Shown here one piece after another: positions 47,847-59,740 of a stretch of 64,000 bases of DNA. The notes under the pieces were generated by a model, which was not told where the DNA came from, searched no databases, and saw nothing but the letters and a program-made list of their open reading frames with translations. Origin of the DNA: Typhlomys cinereus (taxonomy: Eukaryota; Chordata; Mammalia; Rodentia; Platacanthomyidae). The position numbers and the translations under genes were made by a program. Each line of letters opens with the position of its first letter. The first letter of the stretch is position 1. The stretch spans positions 400,561-464,560 of the forward strand of contig JALPQD010000826.1 of the NCBI GenBank assembly GCA_023101885.1, written 5' to 3'.

Positions 47847-50800
47847 GACTCAGAGTCCTCCTCACTTGGTTCACTATTTTGGAAAATCATGGCCTGTGTG
47901 AACATGTGCCATGCAAATGTCAAAAAAAAGTATGATTTTCTTCTGAACTCAAATGTTACAGTATACAAACTTCTATAGGATACTTATCACTAAGAGGTGC
48001 ACTTCCAGCATTTGACTCTGAATCCTCCTCACTTGGTTCACTATTTTGGCAATTCATGGCCTGCGTGAACTTGTTCCATGGAAATGTCACAAAACTAGTA
48101 TGATTTTCTCCTGAAGGCAAATGTTACAGTGCAGAAACTTCTCTAGGATACTTATCCCCAAGAAGTGCGCTTCCTACATTTGATTCTCAATCCTCCGCAC
48201 TTGGTTTTCTTTTGGAAATCATATCCTGCATGAATAATTTCCATGGAAACATAGCAAAACAAGCTTGATTTTCTGCAGAACACAAAGAGGTATAGTATTG
48301 AAACTTCTGTAGGATACTTACCACTAAGAAGTGCACTTGCAACATTTGACTCTGAGTCCTTCTCTCTTGGTTCACTATTTTGGAATATCATGGCTTGTGT
48401 GTAAATGTTGCATTGACTGTCGAACAACAAGTGTGACTTTCTCCTGATCACAAAGAGTTACAGTATAGAAACTTCTGTAGGATACGTATCCCAACGAAGT
48501 GCACTTGCAACATTTGACTCTGAGTCATCCTCACTTGGTTAACTATTTTGGAAAAATCATGGCCTGCTTCAACATGTTCCATGGAAATGTGGCACAACAA
48601 ATGTTACTTTCTCCTGAACACAAAGAGTTACAGTATAAGAACTTCCATAGAACACTTACCGGTAAGAAGTGCACATGAAATATTTCACTCTGAATTCTCC
48701 TCACTTGGTTCACTATTTTGGAAAATCATGGAATGCGTGAACATGTTATATGCAAACGTCGCAAAAGAATTATGATCTTCTCCTGAACACAACGTGTTAC
48801 AGTATACAATCTTCTGTAGGATACTTATCCCTAAGAAGTGCACTTCCAACATTTGACTCTCAGTCCTCCTCACCTGGTTCAACATTTTGGAAAATCAAGG
48901 CCTGCAAGAATATATTCCATGAAAACATCCCAAAAAACAGTTTGATATTCTCCTGAACATAAAAAGGTACAACATATGAACATCTACGATATTCTTATCA
49001 CTGAGAAGTGGAAGTGAAACATTTGAATTTGATGCTTCCTCACTTGGTCACTCTTTTCAAGCTCATTACAGGCCTGAACATAGTTGGTAGAATCACCAAA
49101 AAACGAATGTTGTTTTCTCTAGAACACAAAATTTTACCGTCTAGAAACCTGTGTAGGATACTTGTCCCAAAGAAGTGCACATGCTACATATCACTGTGAG
49201 TCCTCTTCACTTGGTTCACGATTTTGGAAGGGAATGACATGCATGAACATGTTCCATGGAAATGTGGCACAACAACTGTAATTTTCTCCTGAACACAAAG
49301 AGTTACAGTAGAGAAACTTCTGTAACGACATTTTTCCTAAAGAAGTGCACTTGCAACATTTGACTCAGAGTCCTCCTCAATTGATTGACTCTTTTGGAAA
49401 TTCATGGCCTGTGTGAACATGTGCCATGCAAAGGTCACAAAACAAGTATGATTTTCTCCTCAACGCAAATGTTACAGTATACAAACTTCTGTAGGATACT
49501 TATCCCTAAGAGGTGCACTTCCAGCATTTGACTCTGAATCCTCCTCACTTGGTTCACTATTTTGGAAATTCATGGCCTGCGTGAACATGTTCCATGCAAA
49601 TGTCACAAAACAGGTATTATTTTCTCCTGAACGCAAATTTTACAGTGCAGAAACTTCTCTAAGATACTTATTCCTATGAAGTGCATTTCCTACATTTGAT
49701 TCTTAATCGTCTGCACTTGGTTCACTATTTTGGAAATCATCTCCTGCATGAATAGGTTCCATGGAAACGTCGCAAAAAAAGTGTGATTTTCTGCAGAACA
49801 CAAAGAGGTACAGTATCGAAACTTCTGAAGGATACTTACCACTAAGAAGTGCACTTCCAACATTTGACTCTGAGTCCTCCTCACTTTGTTCATTATTTTG
49901 GAAATTATTGCCTGCGTGAACATGTTCCACGGAAACATTACAAAACAAGTGTGATACTCTCCTGAACACAAAGAATTACAGTATAGAAACTTCTGTAGGA
50001 TAGGTATCCCAACGAAGTGCACGTGAAATATTTGACTCTGAAGCCTCCTCACTTGGTACACTATTTTGGAAAATCATGGCCTACCTGAACATGTTATATG
50101 TAAATGTTGCAAAACAAGTGTGATCTTCTCCTGAACACAAAGTGTTACAGTATAGAATCTTCTGTAGGATAATTATCCCTAAGAAGTGCACTTCCAGCAT
50201 TTGATTCTGAATCCTCCGCAATTTGTTCACTATTTTGGAAATCATCTCCTGCATGATAGGTTCCGTGGAAATGTCGCAAAACAAGTGTGATTTTCTGCAG
50301 AACACAAAGAGGTACATTATCGAAACTTCTGTAGGATACTTACAACTAAGAAGTGCACTTCCAACATTTGACTCTGAGTCCTCCTCACGTGATTCACTAT
50401 TTTGTAAAGTCATATCCTGCGTGAACATGTTCCATGGAAACATTGCAAAACAAGTGTGATAGTCTCCTGAACACAAAGAATGACAGTGTAGAATCTTTTA
50501 TGGGATACTTACCGCAAAGAAGAGCACTTGCCAAGAGTTACAGTATAGGAACTTCTGTAGGACACTTACCGGTAAGAAGTGCATGTGCAATATTTGACTC
50601 TGAACCCTCCTCATTGGTTCACTATTTTGGAAAATCATGGCTTGTGTGAACAGGTGCCATGCAAATGTCACAAAACAAGTACGATATTCTCCTGAATGCA
50701 AAAGTTACAGGGTAGAAACTTCTCTAGGATACATATCCCCAAGAAGTGCACTTCCTACATTTGATTCTAAATCTTATGGACTTGGTTCAGTATTTTGAAA

Positions 50801-52196
50801 TCATCTCCAGAATGAATAGGTTCCATGGAAACGTCGCAAAACAAGTGTGATTTTCTGTGGAACACAAAGATGTACATTATCGAAACTTCTTTGGGATGCT
50901 TACCACTAAGAAGTGCACTTCCAACAATTGACGCTGAGTCGTTCTCACTTGGTTCACTATTTTGAAAAATCATGATCTGTGTGAACAGGTGCCATGCAAA
51001 TGTCACAAAACAAGTATGATTTTCTCCTGAAGGCAAATGTTACAGTGTAGAAACTTCTCTAGGATACTTATCCCCAAGAAGTGCATTCCCTACATTTGAT
51101 TCTGAACCTCCGCACTTGGTTCACTATTTTAGGAATCATCTCCTGCATGAATAGGTTCCATGGAAACGCTGCAAAACATGTGAGATTTTCTGCAGAACAC
51201 AAAGAGGTAAAGTATTAAAAATTCTGTAGGATACGTATCCCAACGAAGTGCACTTGCAACATTTGACTCTGAGTCATCCTCACGTGGTTAACTATTTTGG
51301 AAAAATCATGGCCTGCTTCAACATGTTCCATGGAAATGTGGCACAACAACTGTTATTTTCTCTTGAACTCAAAGAGTTACAGTATAAGGTCTTCCATATT
51401 ACACTTATGGGTAAGAAGTGCACGTGCAATATTTGACTCTGAACCCTCCTCACTTGGTTCCCTATTTTGGAAATCATGGCCTGCGTGAACATGTTATATG
51501 CAAATGTCGCAAAACAAGTATGATCTTCTCCTGAACACAAAGTGCTACAGTATAGAATCTTCTGTAGGATACTTATCCCTAAGAAGTGCACTTCCAACAT
51601 TTGACTCTCATTACTCCTCACTTGATTCACCATTTTGGAAAATCAAGGCCTGCATGAACATATTCCATGAAAATGTCACAGAACCAGTGTGATTTCCTCC
51701 TTAACATAAAAAGTTACAACGTATGAACATCTGCAGGATTCTTGTCACTGAGAAGTGGAAGTGAAACATGTGAATTTCAGGCTTCCTCCCTTGGTCACTA
51801 TTTTCAAGCTCATTACAGACCTGAACATTGTTGGTAGAATGAGCACAAAATGAACGTTGTTTTCTCCAGAACAAAAAGTATTACCGTCTAGAAACCTGTG
51901 TAGGATATTTGTCCCAAAGAAGTGCACATGCTACATATGACTGTGAATCCTCTTCACTTGGTTCACGATTTTGGAAGTGAATGACATGCATGAACATGTT
52001 TCATGGAAACATCGTACAACAAGTGTGATTTCCTCCCGAACACAAAGAATTACAGTATAGAAACTTCTGTACGACACTTATCCTAAAGAAGTGCACTTAC
52101 AACATTTGACTCTGAGTCCTAATCACTTGGTTAACAATTTTGTAAAATCATGGCCTGTGTTAACAGGTGCCATGGAAATGTCACAAAACAAGTATG

Positions 52197-52364
52197 ATTT
52201 TCTCCTGAACGCAAATGTTACAGTATACAAACTTCTGTAGGATACTTATCCCTAAGGGGTGCACTTCCAGCATTTGACTCTGAACCCTCCTCACTTGGTT
52301 CACTATTTTGGCAATTCATGGCCTGCGTGAACATGTTCCATGCAAATGTCACAAAACAGGTATG
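52197..52364 (+). repeat. Tandemly duplicated S5 monomer, copy 1
   Basis: 168 bp, virtually identical to 52365-52532. I see only two differences, both in the last ten bases. Both have the private variants CCTAAGGGGTGCACTTCC and TTTTGGCAATTCATGGCC. A third S5 start follows at 52533 and passes into S6. Confidence 0.9.
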
Positions 52365-52532
52365 ATTTTCTCCTGAACGCAAATGTTACAGTATACAAAC
52401 TTCTGTAGGATACTTATCCCTAAGGGGTGCACTTCCAGCATTTGACTCTGAACCCTCCTCACTTGGTTCACTATTTTGGCAATTCATGGCCTGCGTGAAC
52501 ATGTTCCATGCAAATGTCACAAAACAAGTATT
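52365..52532 (+). repeat. Tandemly duplicated S5 monomer, copy 2
   Basis: Second copy of the S5 monomer at 52197-52364, immediately adjacent. The high identity compared with other S5 monomers indicates a very recent single-monomer duplication or assembly duplication. Confidence 0.9.
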
Positions 52533-53878
52533 ATTTTCTCCTGAACGCAAATGTTACAGTATACAAACTTCTGTAGGATACTTATCCCTAAGATGTGCAC
52601 TTCCTACATTTGATTCTGAATCCTCCACACTTGGTTCACTATTTTGGAAATCATCTCCTGCATGAATAGGTTCCATGGAAACTTCACAAAACAAGTGTGA
52701 TTTTCTGCAGAACACAATGAGGTACAACATCGAAACTTCTGTAGGTTACTTACCACTAAGAAGGGCACTTCCAACATTCGAATCTGAGTCCTCCTCACTT
52801 GGTTCACTATTTTGGAAAATCATAGCCTGCATGAACATGTTCCAGGGAAACATTGCAAAATAAGGGTGATACTCTCCTGAACACCAAGAATGACAGTATA
52901 GAAATTTTGGTAGGATACTTACAGCTAAGAAGAAGAGCACTTGCAACATTTGACTCTGAGTCCTTCTCTCTTGGTTCACTATTTTGGAGTAGTATGGCTT
53001 GCGTGTAAATGTTCCATTGACTGTCGCACAAGTGTGACTTTCTCCTATCACAAGACTTACAGTATAGAAACTTCTATAGGATATGTATCCCAACGAAGTG
53101 CACTTGCAACATTTGACTCTGAGTCATCCTCACTTGGTTAACTATTTTGGAAAAATCATGGCCTGCTTCAACATGTTCCATGGAAATGTGGCACAACCAC
53201 TGTTATTTTCTCCTGAACACAAAGAGTAACAGTATAGGACCTTCCTTAGGACACTTACCGGTAAAAAGAGCATGTGCAATATTTGTCTCAGAACCCTGCT
53301 CACTTGCTTCACTATTTGGAAAATCATAGCCTGCGTGAACATGTTCCAGGGAAACATTGCAAAACAAGAGTGATACTCTTCTGAACACCAAGAATGACAG
53401 TATAGAAATTTTGTGGGATACTTACTGCTAAGAAGAGCACTTGCAACATTTGACTCTGAGTCCTTCTCTCTTGGTTCACTATTTTGGAATATCATGGCTT
53501 GCGTGTAAATGTTCCATTGACTGTCACACAAGAAGTGTGACTTTCTCCTGATCACAAAGAGTTACAGTTTAGAAACTTCTGTAGGATACGTATCCCAACG
53601 AAGTGCACTTGCAACATTTGACTCTGGGTCAACCTCACTTGGTTAACTAATTTCGAAAAATCATGGCCTGCTTCAACATGCTCCATGGAAATGTGTCACT
53701 ACAACTGTTATTTTCTCCTGAACACAAAGAGTTACAGTATAGGAACTTCTGAAGGACACTTACCTGTAAGAAGTGCACGTGCAATATTTGACTCTGAACC
53801 CTCCTCACATGGTTCACTATTTTGGAAAATCATGGCCTGCGTGAACATGTTATATGCAAATGTCGCAAAACAAGTGTG

Positions 53879-55564
53879 ATCTTCTGGGGAACTCAAAAAG
53901 TTACAGTATAGTATTTTCTGTAGGATACTTATCCCTAAGAAGTGCACTTCTAACATTTGACTCTCAGTCTTCCTCACTTGGTTCACTCTTTTGGAAAATC
54001 AAGGCCTGCGGGAACATATTCTATGAAAACGTCACAAAACCAGTGTGACTTTCTCCTGAACATAAAAAGTTACAACGTATGAACATCTGCAGGATTCTTA
54101 TCACTGAGAAGTGAAAGTGAAACAAATGAATTTGACAATTCCTCACTTGTTCACTATTTTCAAGCTCATTACAGGCCTGAACATAGTTGGTAGAATCACC
54201 ACAAAACGACTGTTGTTTTCTCCAGAACACAAAGTTTTACTGTCTAGAAACCTGTGTAGGATATTTGTCCCAAAGAATGCACATGCTACATATGACTGTG
54301 AGTCCTCTTCACTTGGTTCAGGATTTTGGAAGGGAATGATATGCATGAACATGTTTCATGAAAATGTCGTACAACAAGTATGATTTCCTCCTGAACACAA
54401 AGAGTTACAGTATAGAAACTTCTGTAGGACACTTATCCTAAAGAAGTGCACTTGCAACATTTGACTCAGAGTCCTTCTCACTTGGTTCACTATTTAGGAA
54501 AACCATGGAATGCTGTGAACATGTGCCATGCAAATGTCACAAAAGAAGTATGATTTTTTCCTGAATGTAAATGATAAAGTATACAAACTTCTGTAGGATA
54601 CTTATCCTAAGAGGTGCACTTCCAGCATTTAACTCTGAATCCTCCTCACTTGGTTCACTATTTTGGAAATTCATGGCCTTCGTGAACATGTTCCATTCAA
54701 ATGTCACAAAACAAGTATGATTTTCAACTGAATGCAAATGTTACAGTGTAGAAACGTCTCTAGGATGCTTATCCCCAAGAAGTGCACTTCCTACATTTGA
54801 TTCTGAATCCTCTACACTTGGTTCGCTATTTTGGAAATCATCTCCTGCATGAATAGGTTCCAAGGAAAAGTCGCAAAACAAGTGGAATTTCTGCAGAACA
54901 CAAAGAGGTACAGAATCAAAACTTCTGTAGGATACTTACTACTAAGAAGTGCACTTCCAACATTTGACTCTGGGTCCTCGTCACTTGATTCACTATTTTG
55001 GAAAGTCAAAGCCTGCATGAACATGTTACAGGGAAACATTGCAAAACAAATGTGATAATGTCCTGAACACCTACAATGTTAGTATAGAAACTTTGGTGGG
55101 ATACTTACTGCTAAAAAGAAGAGCACTTGCAACATTTGACTCTGAGTCCTTCTCTCTTGGTTCACTATTTTGGAATATCAAGGCTTGCGTGTAAATGTTC
55201 CATTGACTGTCGCACAACAAGTGTGACTTTCTCCTGATCACAAAGAGTTACAGTATAGAAACTTCTGTAGGATACGTATCCCAATGAAGTGCACTTGCAA
55301 CATTTGACTCTGAGTCATCATCACTTGGTTAACTATTTTGGAAAAATCATGGCCTGCTTCAACATGTTCCATGGAAATGTGGCACAAAAACTGTTGTTTT
55401 CTCCTGAACACAAAGAGTTACACTATAGGAACTTCCGTAGGATACTTATAGGTAAGAAGTGCACGTGCAATATTTGACTCTTAACCCTCCTCACTTGGTT
55501 CACTATTTGGAAAATCATGGCCTGCGGTGAACATGTTATACGCAAATGTCGCAAAACAAGTGTG
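53879..55564 (+). repeat. Best complete 10-mer HOR unit (1,686 bp)
   Basis: S1 (53879), S2 (~54047), S3 (~54215), S4 (~54381), S5 (~54550), S6 (~54720), S7 (~54885), S8 (~55053), S9 (~55224), S10 (~55395), then S1 again at 55565. No monomer is missing and S3 is in its short form, so it serves as the reference for the order of types. Confidence 0.88.
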
Positions 55565-58500
55565 ATCTTCAACTGAACACAAAGTGTTACAGTATAGAAT
55601 CTTCTGTAGGATACTTATCCCTAAGAGGTGCACCTCCAACATTTGACTCTGAATCCTTCTCACTTGGTTCACTATTTTGGAAATTCATGGCCTTCTTGAA
55701 CATGTTCCATTCAAATGTCACAAAACAAGTATGATTTTCTCCTGAACGCAAATGTTACAGTGTAGAAACTTCTCTATGATACTTATCCTCAAGAAGTGCA
55801 CTTCTTGCATTTGATTCTGAATTCTCTCCCCTTGGTTCACTATTTTGGAAATCATCTCCTGCATGAATAGGTTCCATGGAAATGTCACAAAACAGGTGTG
55901 TTTTTCTGCAGAACACAAAGAGGTACAGTATCAAAACTTCTGTAGGATACTTACCACTAGCAAGTGCACTTCCAACATTTGACTCTGAGTCCTCCTCACT
56001 TGGTTCACTATTGGAAAATCATAGCCTGCGTGAAAATGTTCCAGGGAAACATTGCAAAACAAGTGTGATACTCTCCTGAACACAAAAAATAACAGTGTAG
56101 AAACTTTGGTGGGATACTTACAGCTAAGAAGAAGAGCACTTGCAACATTTACTCTGAGTCCTTCTCTTGGTTCACTATTTGGGAATATTATGGCTTACGT
56201 GTAAATGTTCTATTGACTGTCGCACAATAGGGGTGACTTTCTCCTGATCACAAAGAGTTACAGTATAGAAACTTCTGTAGGATACGTATCCCAACGAAGT
56301 GCACTTGCACATTTGACTGTGAGTCATCTTCACTTGGTTCACTATTTTGGAAAATCATAGCTTGCGTGAACATTTTCCAGGGAAACATTGCAAAACAAGT
56401 GTGATACACTCCTCAACACCAAGAATGACAGTATAGAAACTTTGGTGGGATACTTACCACTGAGAAGAAGAGCACTTGCAACAATTGACTCAGAGACCTT
56501 CTCTCTTGGTTCACTGTTTTGGAATATCATGTCTTTCGTGTAAATGTTCCATTGACTGTCGCACAACAAGTGTGACTTTCCTCTGATCACAAAGAGTTAC
56601 AGTATAGAAACTTCTATACGACACTTATCCTAAAGAAGTGCACTTGCAACATTTGACTCAGAGTCATCCTCACTTGGTTCACTATTTAGGAAAATCATGG
56701 AATGTGTGAACATGTGCCATGCAAATGTTACAAAAAAAGTATGATTTTTTCCTGAATGTAAATGTTAAAGTATACAAACTTCTGTAGGATACTTATCCCT
56801 AAGAGGTGCACTTCCAGCATTTGACTCTGAGCCCTCCTCACATGGTTCACTATTTTGAAAAATCATAGTCTGTGTGAATATGTTGCAGGGAAACATTGCA
56901 AAAAAAATGTAATACTCTCCTGAACACCAAGAATGACAGTATAGAAACTTTGGTGGGATACTTACCGCTAAGAAGAAGAGCACTTGCAACATTTGACTCT
57001 GAGTCCTTCTCTCTTGGTTCACTATTTTGGAATATCATGGCTTGTGTATAAATGTTCCATTAACTGTCGCACAACAAGGGTGACTTTCTCCTGATCACAA
57101 AGAGTTAAGGTACAGAAACTTCTGTAGGATACGTATCCCAACAAAGTACACTTGCAACATTTGACTCTGAGTCATTCTCACTTGGTTAACTATTTTGGAA
57201 AAATCATGGCCTGCTTCAACATATTCCATGGAAATGTGGCACAACAACAGTTATTTCTCCTGAACACAAAGTGTTACAGAATAGGAACTTCCATAGGACA
57301 CTTAAGGGTAAGAAGTGCATGTGCAATATTTGACTCTGAACCCTCCTTAATTGGTTCTCTATTTTGAAAAATCATGGCCTCCATGAACATGTTATATGCA
57401 AATGTTGCAAAAACATATATGATCTTCTCCTCAACACAAGTGTTACAGTGTAGAAACTTCTCTAGGATACCTATCCCAAAGAAGTGCACTTCCTACATTT
57501 GATTCTGAATCCTCCGCACTTGGTTCACTATTTTGGAAATCATCTCCTGCATGAATAGGTTCCATGAAACGTCACAAAACAAGTGTGATTTTCTGACAGA
57601 ACAGAAAGAGTTACAGTTACTGAAACTTCTGTAGGATACTTACCACTAAGAAGTGCACTTCCAACATTTGGCTCTGAGTCTCCTCACTTGGTTCACTATT
57701 TTGGAACATCATAGCCTTCATGAACATGTTCCAGGGAAACATTGCAAAACAAGTGTGATTACTCTCCTGAACACCAAGAATGACAGTATAGAAACTTTGT
57801 TGGCATACAAACCGCTAAGAAGAAGAGCACTTCCAACATTTGACTCTGAGTCCTTCTCTCTTGGTTCACTATTTTGGAATATCATGGCTTGCTTGTAAAT
57901 GTTCCATTGACTGTCGCACAACAAGGGTGACTTTCTCCTGATCACAAAAATTACAGTATAGATACTTCTGTAGGATATGTATCCCAATGCAGTGCACTTC
58001 CAACATTTGACTCTGAGTCATCCTCACTTGGTATCTATTTGGAAAAATCATGGCCTGCTTCAGCATGTTCCATGGAAATGTGGCACAACAACTGTTATCT
58101 TCTTCTGAACACAAAGAGGTACAGTATAGGAACTTCCGTAGGACACTTACTGGTAAGAAGTGCACGTGCAATATTTGACTCTGGACCCTCCTCACCTGGT
58201 TCACTATTTTGGAAAATCATGGCCTGCGTGAACATGATATATGCAAATGTCCCAAAACAAGTGTGATCTTCTCCTGAACAAAAAGTGTTACAGTATAGAA
58301 TCTTCTGTAGGATACTTATCCCTAAGAAGTGCACTTCCAACATTTGACTCTCAGTCCTCCTCACTTGGTTCACCATTTTGGAAAATCAAGGCCTGCGTGA
58401 ACATATTCCATGAAAACATCACAGAACCAGTGTGATTTTCTCCTGAACATATAAAGATACAACGTATGAACCTCTACCGGATTCTTATCACTGAGAAGTG

Positions 58501-59724
58501 AAAGTGAAACATGTGAATTTGACAATTCCTCACTTGGTCAGTATTTTTAAGCTCATTACAGGCATGAACATAGTGGGTAAATCAGCACAGAACAAATGTT
58601 GTTTTCTCCAGAACACAAACTTTTAGCTTCTAGAAACCTGTGTAGGATACTTGTCCCAAAGAAGTGCACATGCTACATATGACTATGAGTCCTCTTTCCT
58701 TGGTTCAGAATTTTGGAAGGGAATGACATGCATGAACATGTTTCATGAAAACGTCGTAAAACAAGTCTGATTTCCTCCTGAACACAAAGAGTTACAGTAT
58801 AGAAACTTCTGTACGACACTTATCCTAAAGAAGTGCACTTGCAAGATTTGACTCAGAGTCCTCCTCACTTGGTTCACTATTGTTTAAAATCGTGGCCTGT
58901 GTGAACATATTCCACGCAAATGTCACAAAACAAGTATGATTTTCTCCTGAACGCAAATGTTACAGTGTAGAAACTTCTCTATGATACTTATCCCCAAGAA
59001 GTGCACTTCCTACATTTGATTCTCAATCCTCCACACTTGGTTCACTATTTTGGAAATCATCTCCTGCATGAATAGGTTCCATATAAACGTGGCAAAACAA
59101 GTGTGATTTTCTGCAGAACACAAAGAGGTACAGTATCAAAACTTGTATAGGATATTACCACTAAGAAGTGCACTTCCAACATTAGACTCTGAGTTCTCCT
59201 CACTTGGCTCACTATTTTGGAAAGTCATAGCCTGCGTGAACATATTCCAGGGAAACATTGCAAAACAAGTGTGATACTCTCCTGAACACAAATAATGACA
59301 GTATAGAAACTTTATTGGGATAATGTGATTTTCTCATGAACATAAAACATTACAACGTATGAACATCTACAGGATTCTTATCACTGAGAAGTGAAAGTGA
59401 AACATGTGAATTTGATGCTTCCTCACTGGTCACCATGTTCAAGCTCATTACAGCCTGAAAATAGTTGGTAGAATCAGCACAAAACGATATGTTCTTTTCT
59501 CCAGAACACAGTTTTACCGTCTAGAAAACTGTGTAGGATACTTGTCCCAAAGAAGTGCACATGCTACATATGACTGTGAGTCCTCTTCACTTGGTTCACG
59601 ATTTTGGAAGGGAATTACATGTACATACATGTTTCATGGAAACGTCGCAAATCACGTGTGATTTCCTTCTGAACACAAAGAGTTATAGTATAGAAACTTC
59701 TGTATGACACTTATCCTAAAGAAG

Positions 59725-59740
59725 TGCACTTGCAACATTT
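59725..59740. repeat. Insertion-site sequence of L1-B (3' side of element)
   Basis: TGCACTTGCAACATTT of an S4 monomer, the same sequence and monomer position as at L1-A (43309-43324). The matching copy at the other end of L1-B is outside the window. Confidence 0.7.

Larger units (their letters stand above)
47847..59740 (+). repeat. 10-mer higher-order repeat zone (right) with expanded and contracted units
   Basis: Monomers of types S1-S10 without the 31-bp S3 duplication. S1 starts are at 48775, 50123, 51523, 53879, 55565 and 58266, giving spacings of 1348, 1400, 2356, 1686 and 2701 bp. Only 53879-55564 is a clean 10-mer. Others have lost monomers (e.g. an S3-to-S9-end hybrid near 49250) or gained them (extra S5 near 52197-52532; repeated S8 near 53330-53530 and 56340-57070). 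The zone ends in S4 at the next L1. No gene or other insertion was detected. Confidence 0.9.

Noticed and set aside
1..59740. Many open frames of 60-190 codons in the satellite as candidate genes
   Set aside because: They recur with the repeat, occur on both strands, start at arbitrary ATGs and end by repeat phase. No domain, signal peptide or splice structure is recognisable.
1..59740. Primate alpha satellite
   Set aside because: The monomer length is similar (~170 bp), but the sequence does not resemble the alpha consensus as I know it and no standard alpha motifs were seen.
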